In this document: piece after piece, positions 47,147-58,818 of the stretch | Layout of the letters: the number at the start of each line of letters is the position of its first letter | How positions within the stretch are numbered: position 1 is the stretch's first letter | Source: Cylindrodendrum hubeiense | Taxonomy: Eukaryota; Ascomycota; Sordariomycetes; Hypocreales; Nectriaceae | Length of the DNA: 64,000 nt | Reading direction: 5' to 3' | Assembly (NCBI GenBank): GCA_014621425.1 | Contig: JAANBB010000095.1 | Coordinates: 45,809 to 109,808, forward strand | Made by a program: the position numbers and the translations under genes | Notes under the pieces: generated by a model | Database searches by the model: none | Told to the model about the DNA's origin: nothing | What the model saw: the letters and a program-made list of their open reading frames with translations, nothing else

Positions 47147-49634
47147 TGTTTAGACGCAGCGGAGGTCTTCCGATGGTCGATCTTGGTGATTGGCGATTTG
47201 TTGTTGTTGATGATGATGGAGGGAAATTGAGCCAAAGTTTTTTGGCGCTGAGTGAGACCGGTTACACGTCTTGGTGAGTGAGAGCCAAGGTTACCCAAGC
47301 TAAGGTGCTTGACGTCTAGACGATGACTAGGGATGAAATGGTCCTGGCGTCGGTTGGTCGGCAGCTGGAGTAAAATGACGTGGGCCTGGTGGGCTGGGCC
47401 TTTGTGGGCTGGGCCTTTGTGGACTGGGTCGGTCTGGATTCGATGCAACGGCGAGGTATCGGAGCGATGTATCGGAGCGATGAATTACCCGACGTTGAAA
47501 GATGATTTGATGGTCGGGACGACGGTGCGTGCGTGAGTAGATAGTTGAGGGAATGCAGAAGCAAGAAATCAGCCACGGTGGGAGAAAGAGGCAGCCCGCA
47601 GGCTTAATATCAAACGGGTGACCTGCGCCCAGGAGCCAAGACGGTCCGGGCAACGCCCAACGAGCAGCGAGGCGGTGGTGCGGTACCACCTCAGAGGAAC
47701 CTTATCGAAGGGGCCGGACGACGCGAAGCCGGTTGATTTGGCACGAGCACGGCCTGGGCTTTGCGTGGCCTGGCCCATCTGGCGGCTTCCAAGCTTCCCG
47801 CGTGTCTCGGCATTCCATCACTTGATTCCAACACGGTGGCTGTGCGGGACCCCGGCAAATCAGGCAGCGGGCATTCGACGGGGCATTCGACGGGGCATTC
47901 GACGGGGGCAGGGGATTTACGTATCGGTTCTTGGCGAAGGCGATGCCAAGCGCAGCTGTCGTCGTCACTCGAGCCCAGCGCATTCGGGCATTGATGGATG
48001 CAATCCTCGAGATGGGTTCTGTGAGACATCCGATGTTTTTTTTTGTTAATACTTCCCCCCTCTTCCCGACCACCTGTTTGCGTTCGGGTGTCTGTCTCTC
48101 TTGTCTGTCTCACCTTTCTGTGTCGGTTGTGGTGTGTGTCTCGGACGCCCAGAACTGGAAAGGGTCTATTGACGACGACTACGCCACCCGCAGCACGCCG
48201 ACAACGCACCCCGTTCGTTCTCTGCGACCGTCTCCCAACCGAACCGACAGCTATCACACAGCCTGTCCCGGCCGATCCTGTTCGCCAGCCTCTGCCCCAA
48301 TCACTCGCACAATCCACGCTGCAGGCCCCCGGTTACCACGGCCAGCAGCGAGCTTATTGCTGCCTCCAGTAATCGTCGTCGCAGCATATGCCTCCAAGGA
48401 GAGTTTTGTGCCCATGTGCTCAGCCTCAGCAGCGTCATGGCTTCTCCCCCACATGGCGTCTCCAGCTTCGCCTCCCGGGGCCCTCCGCTTGTCAACTGCG
48501 TGTGGCGCTGATCAAAACCCAGATCCACGGGCATGACGGATCCGGGACCACACGCCCGGCCAACCAGCAACGAGCAACCAGCCGTAGCCCGCCCCCAGCC
48601 AGTGTCGTCGACGAACGAGTCGATGATCGCGAGAGCCACTGGCCTGGCCCCGGAAATACCCAGCCCGAAAACGAGGGCGTACAGGCTTCTAGAACGGTCA
48701 TATGGGCTTGTCCCCGTAGTCGTAGTGGCCTGTCATCTGTGGACCACGGGCCCCGTTTCCATCATCAACCAATTCCCCCGTCTTACAAATGATGTTAATG
48801 TTGACATCCGTTACATGGGCCATAAGATTTGGTGTCGTCAGCAACGTGAATACGCATCCAGCCAAGGTCGTCCGTCAATCAAATACACTGTCCCAAATCC
48901 GGTGTCACCCCGCCCTTCCGTCACATTTTCACCTATAGAGCTCTCGTGGGTCTTGACATCGTGGGGATCATACGCCGCAGTCGGGCCGGCGCCAGATGCT
49001 CACGCCTCAACCACACAACATCAAATTTCTCCCGCGATGCAGATATTTATCATGAGAATATAGGGATGAGAACATTGTGGTCAATCGTATAATTGTACAG
49101 AAAACGGCCCTTCGCTCGACAAGTAGATACATCAGAGGCTAGGGGACTGAGGGTGATGGGTCTCAATACGAGGGCGGCGGGCATCGCTTCATTCGTCATC
49201 ATCCCTCAGCCTCTTCCTCCCCGCCCGGCACTTGCGACACCACCTCCGAGCTTGCCGGTGAGAGCCTGCCTTTCTATACCGTATATTCAAGGCTTAAATC
49301 CTGTCCCACCTCGTAACAAAGGAAAGGAATCCCATGCCGGTGACCCAAGGTGCGCCGACCTACGTCACCAGCGCCCGTTTCTTCACTCCAGCCAGGATAC
49401 GTCAATTGCACGCGTCCGTTGTCGGTCTTAAGCCGCGGTCGATACACAGGCGACGCACTTGTTTTTGTTCCCGATAACGCCGCCATTGAGAAATAAAAGA
49501 TCAAACTCCTCCAACTCCCTCCGGTGTTCATAACTTAGAATCGGTCGTCATTCATGTGTTGTATTGCAGTGCATTTGTAATGTGTGCGTGGTTGTGTGTG
49601 TGTGTGTGCGTGTGGATGTGACGGCATGCTGAGA
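47147..49634. other. 2.5-kb intergenic region
   Basis: Upstream of the RCR gene. Contains a 12-bp tandem repeat (47869-47904) and a GT-rich microsatellite near 49585-49615. Frames up to about 200 codons are mutually overlapping and motif-free; no gene is supported. Confidence 0.45.
47869..47904. repeat. 12-bp tandem repeat, 3 perfect units
   Basis: Three exact copies of GGGCATTCGACG. No context that suggests a function. Confidence 0.9.
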
Positions 49635-50310
49635 TTATAGACCTGGCTTAGGGAAGGAGTAGCGGTTGCGTCGGAGCTGGTCGGCAGCCTTCGAGTTGCG
49701 CTCGGCGGCTTGCTGGGCGTGCTGCTTGGCAGCGATGGCATTGATCTTCTCGCGAGCCTTGACGAGGCTGCTGTTGTCCTGCTGCTTGAGCTTGGAGCGA
49801 ATATCGTAGAGGGCTATCAAGGTCGAGGCTCGGTCGACATCATCTTCGAACTTCACCACAGGTGTTTAGCAGCCGCGTTTAATGGCAGGTACGGATGGAT
49901 ATACTCACATCAGAGTCACCACGTCGCGGGGTGCCCGGGACGGAGTTGGCAGCTGATCCGGAGCGGGGGGAGTTGATGAGTATACGGCGACCGAACTTGT
50001 CGAACTTTTCGAACTTGCCCTCGGAAGACCAGGCCCGCTGAAGACCTGAGGGGCGACGCTGGTGTGAGGCTAGGGCGGAGGCGGAGTTCGTGGGGTCGTC
50101 GAGCTTGGAGCGGGTGATCTGGACGACGGGGGTGTTCGCACTGACGATGGCAGCTGCAGCTTCGGGCTCCTAGATTGGCACGAAGACAACGGGTAAGTAT
50201 GGGGAACGAGCAAGGGGCCAGGTGGTTTGGGGATTGCGACGGGGGCAACATACTGCAGCGCCGAGGTTGCTAAGATCGGCTAGGACTTGTGAAAGCTGGA
50301 GGCTCTCCAT
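49635..50310 (-). CDS. Conserved-looking hypothetical protein, 177 aa, three exons
   Basis: Model complement(join(49635..49850, 49909..50169, 50254..50310)), 534 nt with all three exons ending on codon boundaries; introns 58 and 84 nt. Short N-terminal helix (M-E-S-L-Q-L-S-Q-V-L-A-D-L), a Ser/Ala/Thr-rich middle (about 20-105) with R-R-I-L-I-N-S-P-R-S and G-T-P-R-R motifs, then a charged alpha-helical C-terminus (F-E-D-D-V-D-R-A-S-T-L-I-A-L-Y-D-I-R-S-K-L-K, then A-R-E-K-I-N-A-I-A-A-K-Q) likely to be a coiled coil. No enzyme motif, no signal peptide. The clean exon phases and helical tail argue it is real. Not recognised. Confidence 0.72.
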
Positions 50311-53300
50311 TCCGTGAGAGGAGGGAAGGGTGTTCTATGTGTGGCGGTGAAAACGTTCAAGATGGGTGATGAGTGCTCCTCGTAGCAAACTCATCAGAGG
50401 GGGGAGGGGAATATGGTTCAAAAAAGAAGAATGCGGGAAGACGGAGGAAGAGGCGAAGAAGAAGAAGAAAAAATCTCAGAGGATGACAAGGAGGCAAGAG
50501 GCGGCGGGAGGCGACGGTGTGTGTGTGTGTGTAATTTTTACTTGCAATCGGCAGGCTTTCAGGACACCTTGGGTGTGGTGTGTGTTGTGTGGTGGGTGGT
50601 GAGTGGTGGTGGGTGGAGCGTAGGGTGGAGGGCGCCGAGTGGACTCAGTGGGCTCAGTGGAGAGCACAGACGTGGGACCAAGGGTAGGTACTGCGTACAT
50701 CCTCCGTAGTACGCCAGGCGAAGGCACCGGAGTGGGTTCCAGGTTTTCATTCCCTTGCTCGTGTTTGGGCACGCAGCCAGTATGCTTGGGCTGCAAGTCC
50801 CGATGCGGCCTGGGTCCATCGACGACCCCGGGGTTGGTGGAGTGGGGTTACCGCACCGCCGGACGCCGGTACATGGCAGTTCCAGGCTTTGTTTTTTCGC
50901 CTCTGACGAGCCATCACCGTCGACAGCGCCTGTGTAGGAAGCGCAGGGGGGGCGGCCGAACGGTTTGCAGCGTGGTATCGCGGAGGCCCTCCGGACTGGC
51001 GGAGCGAGCGTGAGACTCTCCCAGTGTACAGATTACACAAGTCATGGATGGACCGCTAACAGTGCACCTAGTTCACCAGAGGGTTGTAGCGGGCACCCGG
51101 AGACCGGACCCCGCCGGATGGATCGCTGCAGTCCAGAACGGCCATCGTGCCGTACTACCTACATGTGCAAATCTCCAGGCGCCCCCTGGATTGTGCCTAG
51201 GTGACCTGTAGCCTGTAGCCTGTAGCCTGCAGCCTGCAGCTCACTAAAAAGGAAGCTTGAAGCCCGTGGTGAAGCTTGCAGCCTCCGTCCGAACCGTCTC
51301 TTCCCCCACACTCCACCCAGTTTTCCAGGCGGCGGGGGTGGGCTTTTAGGCGCCCGGACCTCGCGTCATCCCGCGCCAGCAAACGTCCCAGGCGAGTGTT
51401 CCACTGCGTGGAATCGAGTGACGTCGACGCGGCACTCAAATTCATGCGCCGAAACTCTCGAGTCACGGATGCCAGCTCGGTGAGGCTGCCTGTTTAGCTG
51501 TCTGTCTGTCATCTGCCTTTTTGCCATCTGCCACGCTGCCGTTGCCTCTCTGACCGCTTCTCTGATTCATTCACCGCACCCTCCCCCGGTGTGGGTGTCC
51601 TCCGGCCTCGTCGCGTGTGGGTGGGGGAGTTGCCAGTCACCCGTCGCAAGCTTGATGCTGCAAGCCTGATGCTGCATCATCTCGCTGTCAGAGGAGCTGA
51701 GGAGCTGGAACTATGTGCGCCCGGGCAGGGGGAAACCTGCCAGCCATCGCACTGCGGGTGGAGGGAGCAGCGCCATCGCAGCTGCGATCCCCGATGCGTG
51801 CCTCGTAGCGCGCCGCCCAAAAGGGACAGCTTGAGGGCAATCCTTTGTTGACTACTTGACTACCTATGTACGCCCTGCACTCGGATCTGTGTGTTCGTGC
51901 GATCCCGGCCTTGGATGACCCTCGTCTGCGTCATGATTCATCCATTCTGGGCATTGGGCAGCTCGTCCGGACGCATCCCACGATGATGCGCATCCAGTTG
52001 CATCCGCGCGCAGCAATCCATCGTCGCCAACGGAAGAAGCACCACGGCATCAACCAACCACTTCGACTGTATCCTTGTAGCCCTGCCCCGACTCCATCCG
52101 ATGTCGCTGCCACATGATCAAGCCCTCAGACATCTGCGACACGGCATGTGCCCCCGGACAAGCAGCGCCCCCACACCCGCTTCCCCGCAAACGCGGATGC
52201 ATAAGGGCCGTACATATCACACCCCAAGTAGCAAACCCGCCTTCGATCGGACGCGGATTCCCGACCAACCCGACCGGTCAGCACCGCTGACCCTTGTTTA
52301 CCTCCTCGCCTCGTTCTAGCTCCTTCTTCTTGTAAGAGAACCCGAGACACCGAGGTTGCTGCGGACCTCTATCCTCCATGATTTGGGTTGGCGCTCGTGC
52401 AGGCTCTGGTATAATCCATATGACCAAGCGGCACAGTCTGTATCAGAGGATCCTCATGCTTCCGGGCTCTCCCGTTTCACACCCTTGCCGATGCGAGTCC
52501 GTCTCCGTGCTGCAGAAAGGGTGTGTTTGCTCCACCTTCGCAAATGTCGCGTGAGAACGCGGCACCGGCTTCATCGACACCTTGACCCGCCCCCGCGTTT
52601 ATCATCGGGTCCGGTCCCCGCCGTGCTCCACACCGGCCCGGTTGCCCCGTTTCCCAATCAGCTCCGTCTTACCTGCTTGTCCACCGGTCCACCGGTCCAC
52701 CGCCGGGTCAAGTGAAGGCTTGAGCATTGATTGCTTGCGCCAACTTGACTTCCTTATTCGGCCTCTTCGTCCCCCTGTGCTCACCGTGACTGCTGCTACA
52801 CCAGACAAGTGTTGAGGAATTGCCTAGCAGCGGACTCCACAGTCGAACCCTGGGCACGCCTGGGCATCTGTTCAATTCAGTGTGCGAATAGCAATACTCA
52901 TATGTATACCATGTGGATAGAGCTCTTGCTCCTTCTTTGTCAGACACACCCTAATTATTATCTCATCGCTAACAACTAAAATACATTGTGACTGATCATA
53001 GTGTCTTTCTTGTAAGAGATCATTTACAATTAATTGTAGTATCTAGTATTCCAGACAAATAACGATTGAGGCCGCCACGGGATGGAATCAAGGGAACTCA
53101 GAACAAGTGTTCTGATGTCCTTTGCTATGATTTTGCACTGTTCTCTACGGCTAGGATCTGTCATGTTGTTAGTGTGTTCACAGGAATAGGGAGCGGTCAG
53201 AACAAAGCAATTGAAATCAGTTTTATATTAACCTTCTAATTTTGCATGTCAAAGCTTCATTTAGACGATCATGTGCATGTGTACCTACTCTCGACTAACA

Positions 53301-53589
53301 CCCAAAACAAAATCTCCGTACACACAGCCAGCTCGAAGCCACAGAACACCTGAACGCACTCTTCTTTACTCCAACAGACTTACAGCTAACTGGAAACCGA
53401 AAAGTATAAATTCTCCCTCTTCTTGCCGTGTCAGTCTGTTTTTTATTCTTTCTTGTATCGACACTCGCCATTGCAGCCAGACTCGAAGTACCAACCAAAA
53501 CAGACAGCAGACGCGAAAGCAAAGCAACCAAAACCGTTACAAAACAACCACCCTCAAGACTCATCACCTTGAGAATCGGAGAAGAAAAG
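50311..53589. other. 3.3-kb region without a recognised gene
   Basis: GC-rich, with a GT microsatellite (50517-50531), a 7-bp tandem repeat (51205-51239) and many short frames on both strands. From about 52900 it turns AT-rich. None of the frames shows a domain or an ordered-looking protein. Confidence 0.5.
51205..51239. repeat. 7-bp tandem repeat, 5 units
   Basis: Three copies of CCTGTAG followed by two of CCTGCAG. Confidence 0.9.
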
Positions 53590-53946
53590 ATGACACCCAC
53601 TCTCAAAAAGCCAATCGCCCTAGGCTCCTTTGTAGACCCTCAGGCCTACAAAACACCTTACGTTGGCCAAAACCACGGCCAAGTTGCCCAAGCTCGCCAT
53701 ATCCGCCAGGTTTGCCAGCCCTTGGTGATTCAAACCCAACAGCTGCAACATCTAGCACCACACAAGAGACAGATTTGGTTGAACCAATTCCAAGGTGTCT
53801 GCAACGATGTCCTGTTTGAATGCGTGGATACCACGATAGAATGGGTCATCGGCTTCGGTGACAAACACCTAGCGCGTCTTGCAGCCCGGGCTGAGAGATT
53901 AAGGAGACACCATTTCCGTCGAAAATACTGCAACACCTCACACTAG
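53590..53946 (+). CDS. Possible small basic protein, 118 aa
   Basis: ATG frame ending TAG at 53944-53946 in an otherwise gene-poor, AT-rich stretch. The product has a balanced, protein-like composition: His- and Gln-rich middle (H-I-R-Q-V-C-Q-P-L-V-I-Q-T-Q-Q-L-Q), an amphipathic segment around W-L-N-Q-F-Q-G-V-C-N-D-V-L-F-E-C, and a basic tail with R-R-H-H-F-R-R-K. A TATAAA-like element lies about 185 bp upstream (near 53404). The frame is open further upstream without ATG. No family is recognised; it could be an orphan, part of a spliced gene or chance. Confidence 0.4.
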   Translation: MTPTLKKPIALGSFVDPQAYKTPYVGQNHGQVAQARHIRQVCQPLVIQTQQLQHLAPHKRQIWLNQFQGVCNDVLFECVDTTIEWVIGFGDKHLARLAARAERLRRHHFRRKYCNTSH

Positions 53947-55068
53947 GAAGCCTTACAATTTGCGCAGACGCAATTAATAGGGGACGCTGTGCATTTGTGA
54001 TTGTGCTGAGGCTTGGTGGAGCAATATACCTGGGGGCGAGGCGATGAGGGAGGGACTGTAGGAGAAAGATATGGTAGTGAACGTGTAATTAGTTGATAAT
54101 GAGTATTGCTATTCGCACAACCTTTCCAAATAATCTTGCCTTCTTGCCTTGTAGTACACTGTGGCTGAGCAGCAAATAATATGTCAAAGTTTTAACCTGA
54201 GCAAAGAGGGTGTCAATTCTTTCTCTTTCTTTTTTTCTTCAAATGAATCTGTAATGATTTCTTAATATAGTTCACAGCGTAAGGCGAAGCTCATCCAGCA
54301 GTGGGGGTACCCAACGACTGCGCGGCCGGCACTATCTCCACACCTGAACGTCGTGATGGTCTTGAGTGTGCTGAGGCTCCAGTCCGTACCTCGCCCCACA
54401 TGGCCCTGGAAGATACTAATCAGCACAGAAGAACCTGTGGCAATGGCAGCCACGGTATATTTGCGAGGTATTTGGTGTATATCCTCATACCTCCAACAAT
54501 TGATACACTTTTGTCATCACTCGATTTGTCTGGGCGCCGGTTCACCTCTCCAGCAATCATTCTTGACTGGTTGGGCATCCCTGGAGTGACTACAAAAAAG
54601 CCTCAGCACACTAAAGGGATAGAAGTTAATAGCTAAGGACTTTAGTATTCGATTATCTTGGCTTTACTTGGGGATTTACTTTTATATCCAAGTGCTATGT
54701 TGTTGATTATTTACGGAACTCTCAACCGTGGATCCACCACACTTCCTCAACTTTCCTCAATACATGCATCTAGGACAGAACAGAAGAAAGAGGTCACAGG
54801 CACAACTCTGAAAATGCTTTTCAATAACATATAAATTTGTAGGTGCTTGTATTCAAAGTTCTTTAGAAATACCAGTAATCAAAGGACATCTGGAGGAAAA
54901 GGTTGACTGTGGTTGCGTCTGCCTCAGGAACGTTCCTTCTTTCTTAGCTAGATATCCCTTTATATGGTGCAAATCAAAAGCAAAGTAAATCAGAGTCTCA
55001 TACCACAGACTTATCCCTCTACCGCTCATACTTTTCCTTGCGTATGAATAGCAAAGTGTAAACCAAAA
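53947..55068. other. 1.1-kb AT-rich region
   Basis: No intact gene. A minus-strand frame at about 54262-54453 has some protein-like character but no recognisable domain and loses its frame upstream. Confidence 0.4.
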
Positions 55069-56479
55069 TTAGTGAAGGTAAGGGTCATTTCTAAGCATTG
55101 GATCTGGGCTGTGGGCATCCGAACTCCCCTCCCCAGGTGTCCAGTCTTCCTCAAGGCGATTTCTTTGTCCAGTGTTCTCAGCAGCTTCTGAAATATATGA
55201 ATTCTCTCGCGATGTATGCTTTCCGGGCCTCTCGGCTCGTGGTTTTGACTTGTCGGACTTTGCTAATGTCTGACTATGACTTCCATTCTTTTCTTGCAGT
55301 TTCTCCCTTTCCCTTCCCATCTCCCGTTCGACATATATGAAGTGATCGCGGAGAATATAGCGTGTCTGAATGTACAGCCCGGTGTATTTGTGCTTAGTAG
55401 GTTCATCTTCCTCATCGAAGACAACTCCTAGGAATTTGAAATTCTTTATCATAAGATTAACAAAGTCTATGTAGTCACGTTATTTCGTAGGTTCCTTCAA
55501 CACTTTTGGGTTGGAGGTCTTAGTTATGGACTGGAACTCCTTGACATCTGAATTTGTAACCTTGTCGTTGGTTCCTCGGCCAAAATTGCTAAAGAGGCCT
55601 GATATCTTAGACACTTAGACACTTAGACACTTAGACACTTAGACACTTAGACACTTAGACACTTAGACACTTAGACACTTAGACACTTAGACACTAACTT
55701 GATGTCCAGGCAAGGGCAAGATAGTTGCGCCTCCACTTGATCGCGTCTCGAAGCATACAGCCGGTGTCGTGCTTGCCAACCTTCAAAACCATACAGTTTG
55801 AAGCTATAATAGGCCATCTTCTTGTTCTCCAGGTCTCTCTGCTTAATCGCAGCGTCCTAGGCTTCGAGTTCAGCAGCAGTTGTGAGACCCTTTGCGCCGC
55901 CCACTCTAAGACCCTCGAAGATAGCAGCATGAGAGCAGCATCCATCATTCAAGAGTTTTAAGCGGCCAAGGGCAGAGCTGAGGGACACGATAATCCTTTG
56001 TCTTGGACATCATAGTCCAGAATGCGATGGAGAGGGTAGTTTCCAGCACAGAAGAGATACCCGATCGCAAACCTCTCAGCAATTGGAATCGGTGCCCAGC
56101 ATAGAAGGCCCTTGTAAGAGATGGTGTATCCATCGTTGATAGCCGATTTGACATTGCGAGGTAATGCAACACCAAGGTCGTAGTCATGCCAGCGATCGGC
56201 GGCTCCATAAGCAGCATGTGTGCCCGATCCGACGTAGGTTATAAAACCGCTATCGGTCCTCGAACGGTGAGAAGGTTGAGGCACTGATTCACTGCGCGTA
56301 CGTGAGGCGGGGCGATTACAGCACACGAGCGACAGTGAATCACGGTTAACCCCAGCGGTGAAAACGGCCGGAGCGACGATGGGTCGCGGCGAGTGAGCGA
56401 CAGCCGGCGTGATAATACCATCACGGCCGGGAAAACTGGGGCCCGGGGCCGTGGCTTCGGTCACACACCTCCGCCCCAC
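55069..56479 (-). pseudogene. Decayed protein gene of unknown family
   Basis: Read on the minus strand, protein-like sequence continues through several frames. First, 56479 to 55958: T-Y-V-G-S-G-T-H-A-A-Y-G-A-A-D-R-W-H-D-Y, later S-Y-K-G-L-L-C-W-A-P-I-P, to G-L-S-C-P-S-A-L-P-L-A-A and a stop. Then, in a different frame, a helical Ala/Lys/Glu-rich stretch interrupted by TAG at 55857-55859, followed by M-A-Y-Y-S-F-K-L-Y-G-F-E-G-W-Q-A-R-H. Then an 8-bp repeat block. Then G-L-F-S-N-F-G-R-G-T to a TAA at 55480-55482 and, in the same frame, R-D-Y-I-D-F-V-N-L to the end at 55069. Such conserved-looking stretches broken by a frameshift and two stops point to one old gene. Introns could explain some breaks. 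The family is not recognised. Confidence 0.5.
55606..55695. repeat. 8-bp minisatellite, about 11 units
   Basis: Near-perfect tandem copies of CTTAGACA. Located inside the decayed gene, where it interrupts the reading frame. Confidence 0.95.
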
Positions 56480-58818
56480 TGCGATCGGCGAAACGCCGAC
56501 CCAACTGCGGCGAAACAGGCTCTACGCGCAAAGGCTACCAAACCCTTGGGTTAGCTCTTAGATGAGCACTGCGATACTAGGAGCGACCGATAAGCACACG
56601 ATGCGCAGTAGATGAGCGAGTGCAGAGTAGGGGTATTCCCCTTGGGCTTGGATGGGAGCCAGCCGCCTGCAGATTTTCTCTCAAGGGATCCGCGCCAAGC
56701 TACATACGCCGCAAGCATGAACTAAGAGGCATCACCCGGTACTGACTGACAGGACAGAGCTGACCGACCCGAACGACTTGTACCCGCTCGTCCGTGTATT
56801 TACAATTTAGGGTGTCGTGGTGGCGCGTATTGCCGAGAATCGTACTATAGGCGAGACTACCATGGCGAAGGACTCCTATAGTGAAGTACTATTATAGTAA
56901 AAGACTATTACAGTAAAGGACTGCTATAATGAAGGACTACTGCAGTGAATGGTTACTTTAGTGAAGGTCCTACCCCTGACTGGTGCCCTCCATGTAAAGC
57001 CTTTACCCTGGACGTATCCAACTCGCAACGCCGTGCACTAGGACGTGGGTAAATTCGGCCTGGTGGCAGACCCCCCATCTCGAGTTCTCAACGCAATGCA
57101 CTACGACCCAACCACGTCAGTCGGGCACTGAATCATAATCATAGACAACACGACCATCATGGATGTAGCACTCCAGGGCCATCACTCCGACTGCTTCGCG
57201 CTGATCTCGGTGTCCGATCCCGAAGGCGGCGTACACTCCCGGAATGCGGCATCGAAACCCTTTTCTAGCCGCCAGGCTAACCATGCCCAACCGTCAAGCT
57301 TCTCCACGAGGGCTGGGGATTCAGAGGCGCGTGACCCTTGATACTCGGGAGCGCACCCGCAACTGTTTATCCTCAACGGCCCCATCACCGTCTCTCCGGA
57401 ATCCGATGTCAGCACACACGGGACGGGCACCGTCTCCCCGGCCTCCTCTTGTCGAGCGCGCGTCCTGCACAGCGACAGCGCTGCGTGCCACATGCCGGGT
57501 TTGTCCGCCGCGGCTGATCAGCTCTTGTTCCTTGGCGACTATAGTGCGGCATCCCTAGTCGAATATGCATGTGCAAGTCGATCCGGGCAGTGGTAGGAAA
57601 AGGGCACATGCCAAGGTGACGGTTTCAGCCGTCCTGGGAGGTTGCCGCATGCCAGTGAAACAAACTACTCAAGGCGGCCTAGTTGATGGGATCCTTCGGA
57701 TTGAGATTCTTCATGGAATTCTAGTGGGGTTCTAGCTACTCCATCTGGTCCTCCGCTGTGGACGTGGATCGATAGACTGTGAAGCTCGTAAACGAAATAT
57801 GCATCGCAACCGCTGCACATTTCGTTTGTGTTGGGGTTTCTTTAACTCTAATTTTAATCCTTGTTCGGCTTCGCTGGCCAGTGGACACGGCTGAATGCAG
57901 GGCGGCAGGGTGCTATCTATTTGCGTCCGTGGCCTCTAGAAATCGCTGGGCTGCCACGCCACATTCATACAGCTGCCAGGATGAGGGCACCGAAAGGGCC
58001 TGCGCAAGTGCCGGAAACCGAGCCAGAGGAAACAGCTCCAAGTCAACCAGTCAGCGCTATTGCACGTTGGGTCGTGTAGAACAGCGATCGGCCGCGGAGG
58101 GGATCAGCGCGAATTCGCTCATCTCCTGTGTCGACAAGGCCTAGGCCTCGACCTTCGTGATTATGGGGCTAATACGAACTACTGGGACATTCGGCTGAGC
58201 CTGCGCCACTCTTCAGATGGGAGAACCGGCTGGAGAGGCGACTCGCAGCTCTCGTTTGACAGATACCGGCTTCTACGCGTGGCCAGATGCACCTGTAAAC
58301 CGTGTCCTCGTCGGCCGTTCTCGTCAAGTACGGTATATTTCTGGCTGTGATGTAATGATGCTACTCCACCCACCATCCCTTGACGAAACGCGCTGAGCTA
58401 AAGCATGACTCGGTCCACTTCTGGCTCAGCCTCATGCCCTATGACGGCCTACCCCAGAGCCCGGCGCCTGCAATTCAGGAGCATCTTTGTTTTGGATTCG
58501 GGGGGCTTGTGGCTACCGTCATTGCCTGTCAGCCCGTCAGCCTGTCCCCGCCCATCCTCTGGCTTGTATTAAATGCGGCCCCCCGCAAAGCCACGACCGC
58601 AACCGCTTCAGCTTGTTCTCCTTTTGGCACATCCTTGAGACAACCTCGCCGTCCATGGAGCTGCATTGATATTTGTTGTAAATGGTAAGACTGACCCCCC
58701 CTCAGACCCCGTGAACTCCTCCCGTAGCTAATGTCGACAGCTTGGTGTCACTTGAATCCATCCTTTTTGTCATGTAGCCCATCGCTTCGACCTGCTCATT
58801 TGCCCTATAATATCCATC
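56480..58818. other. 2.3-kb region without an intact gene
   Basis: Upstream of the glycosyltransferase gene. Holds a 16-bp minisatellite (56851-56962). Short frames on both strands between 57150 and 58150 have no recognisable domain. The 150 bp before 58819 are likely the promoter and leader, with TATAATA at about 58806. Confidence 0.45.
56851..56962. repeat. 16-bp degenerate minisatellite, 6-7 units
   Basis: Exact 16-bp spacing with consensus GAAGGACTACTATAGT. The six units from 56867 each differ from the consensus at a few positions; a seventh, weaker unit precedes them. Old copies, because every unit has its own changes. Confidence 0.9.

Noticed and set aside
47691..48317. 208-codon frame on the minus strand
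   Set aside because: Low-complexity and overlaps opposite-strand frames; part of it comes from the 12-bp tandem repeat.
48533..49063. 176-codon frame on the plus strand
   Set aside because: No domain, overlapping alternative frames of similar length, no splice partners.
53271..53819. 182-codon plus-strand frame overlapping the small ORF at 53590
   Set aside because: Thr/Arg/Pro-biased throughout and in a different frame from the more protein-like 118-aa ORF.
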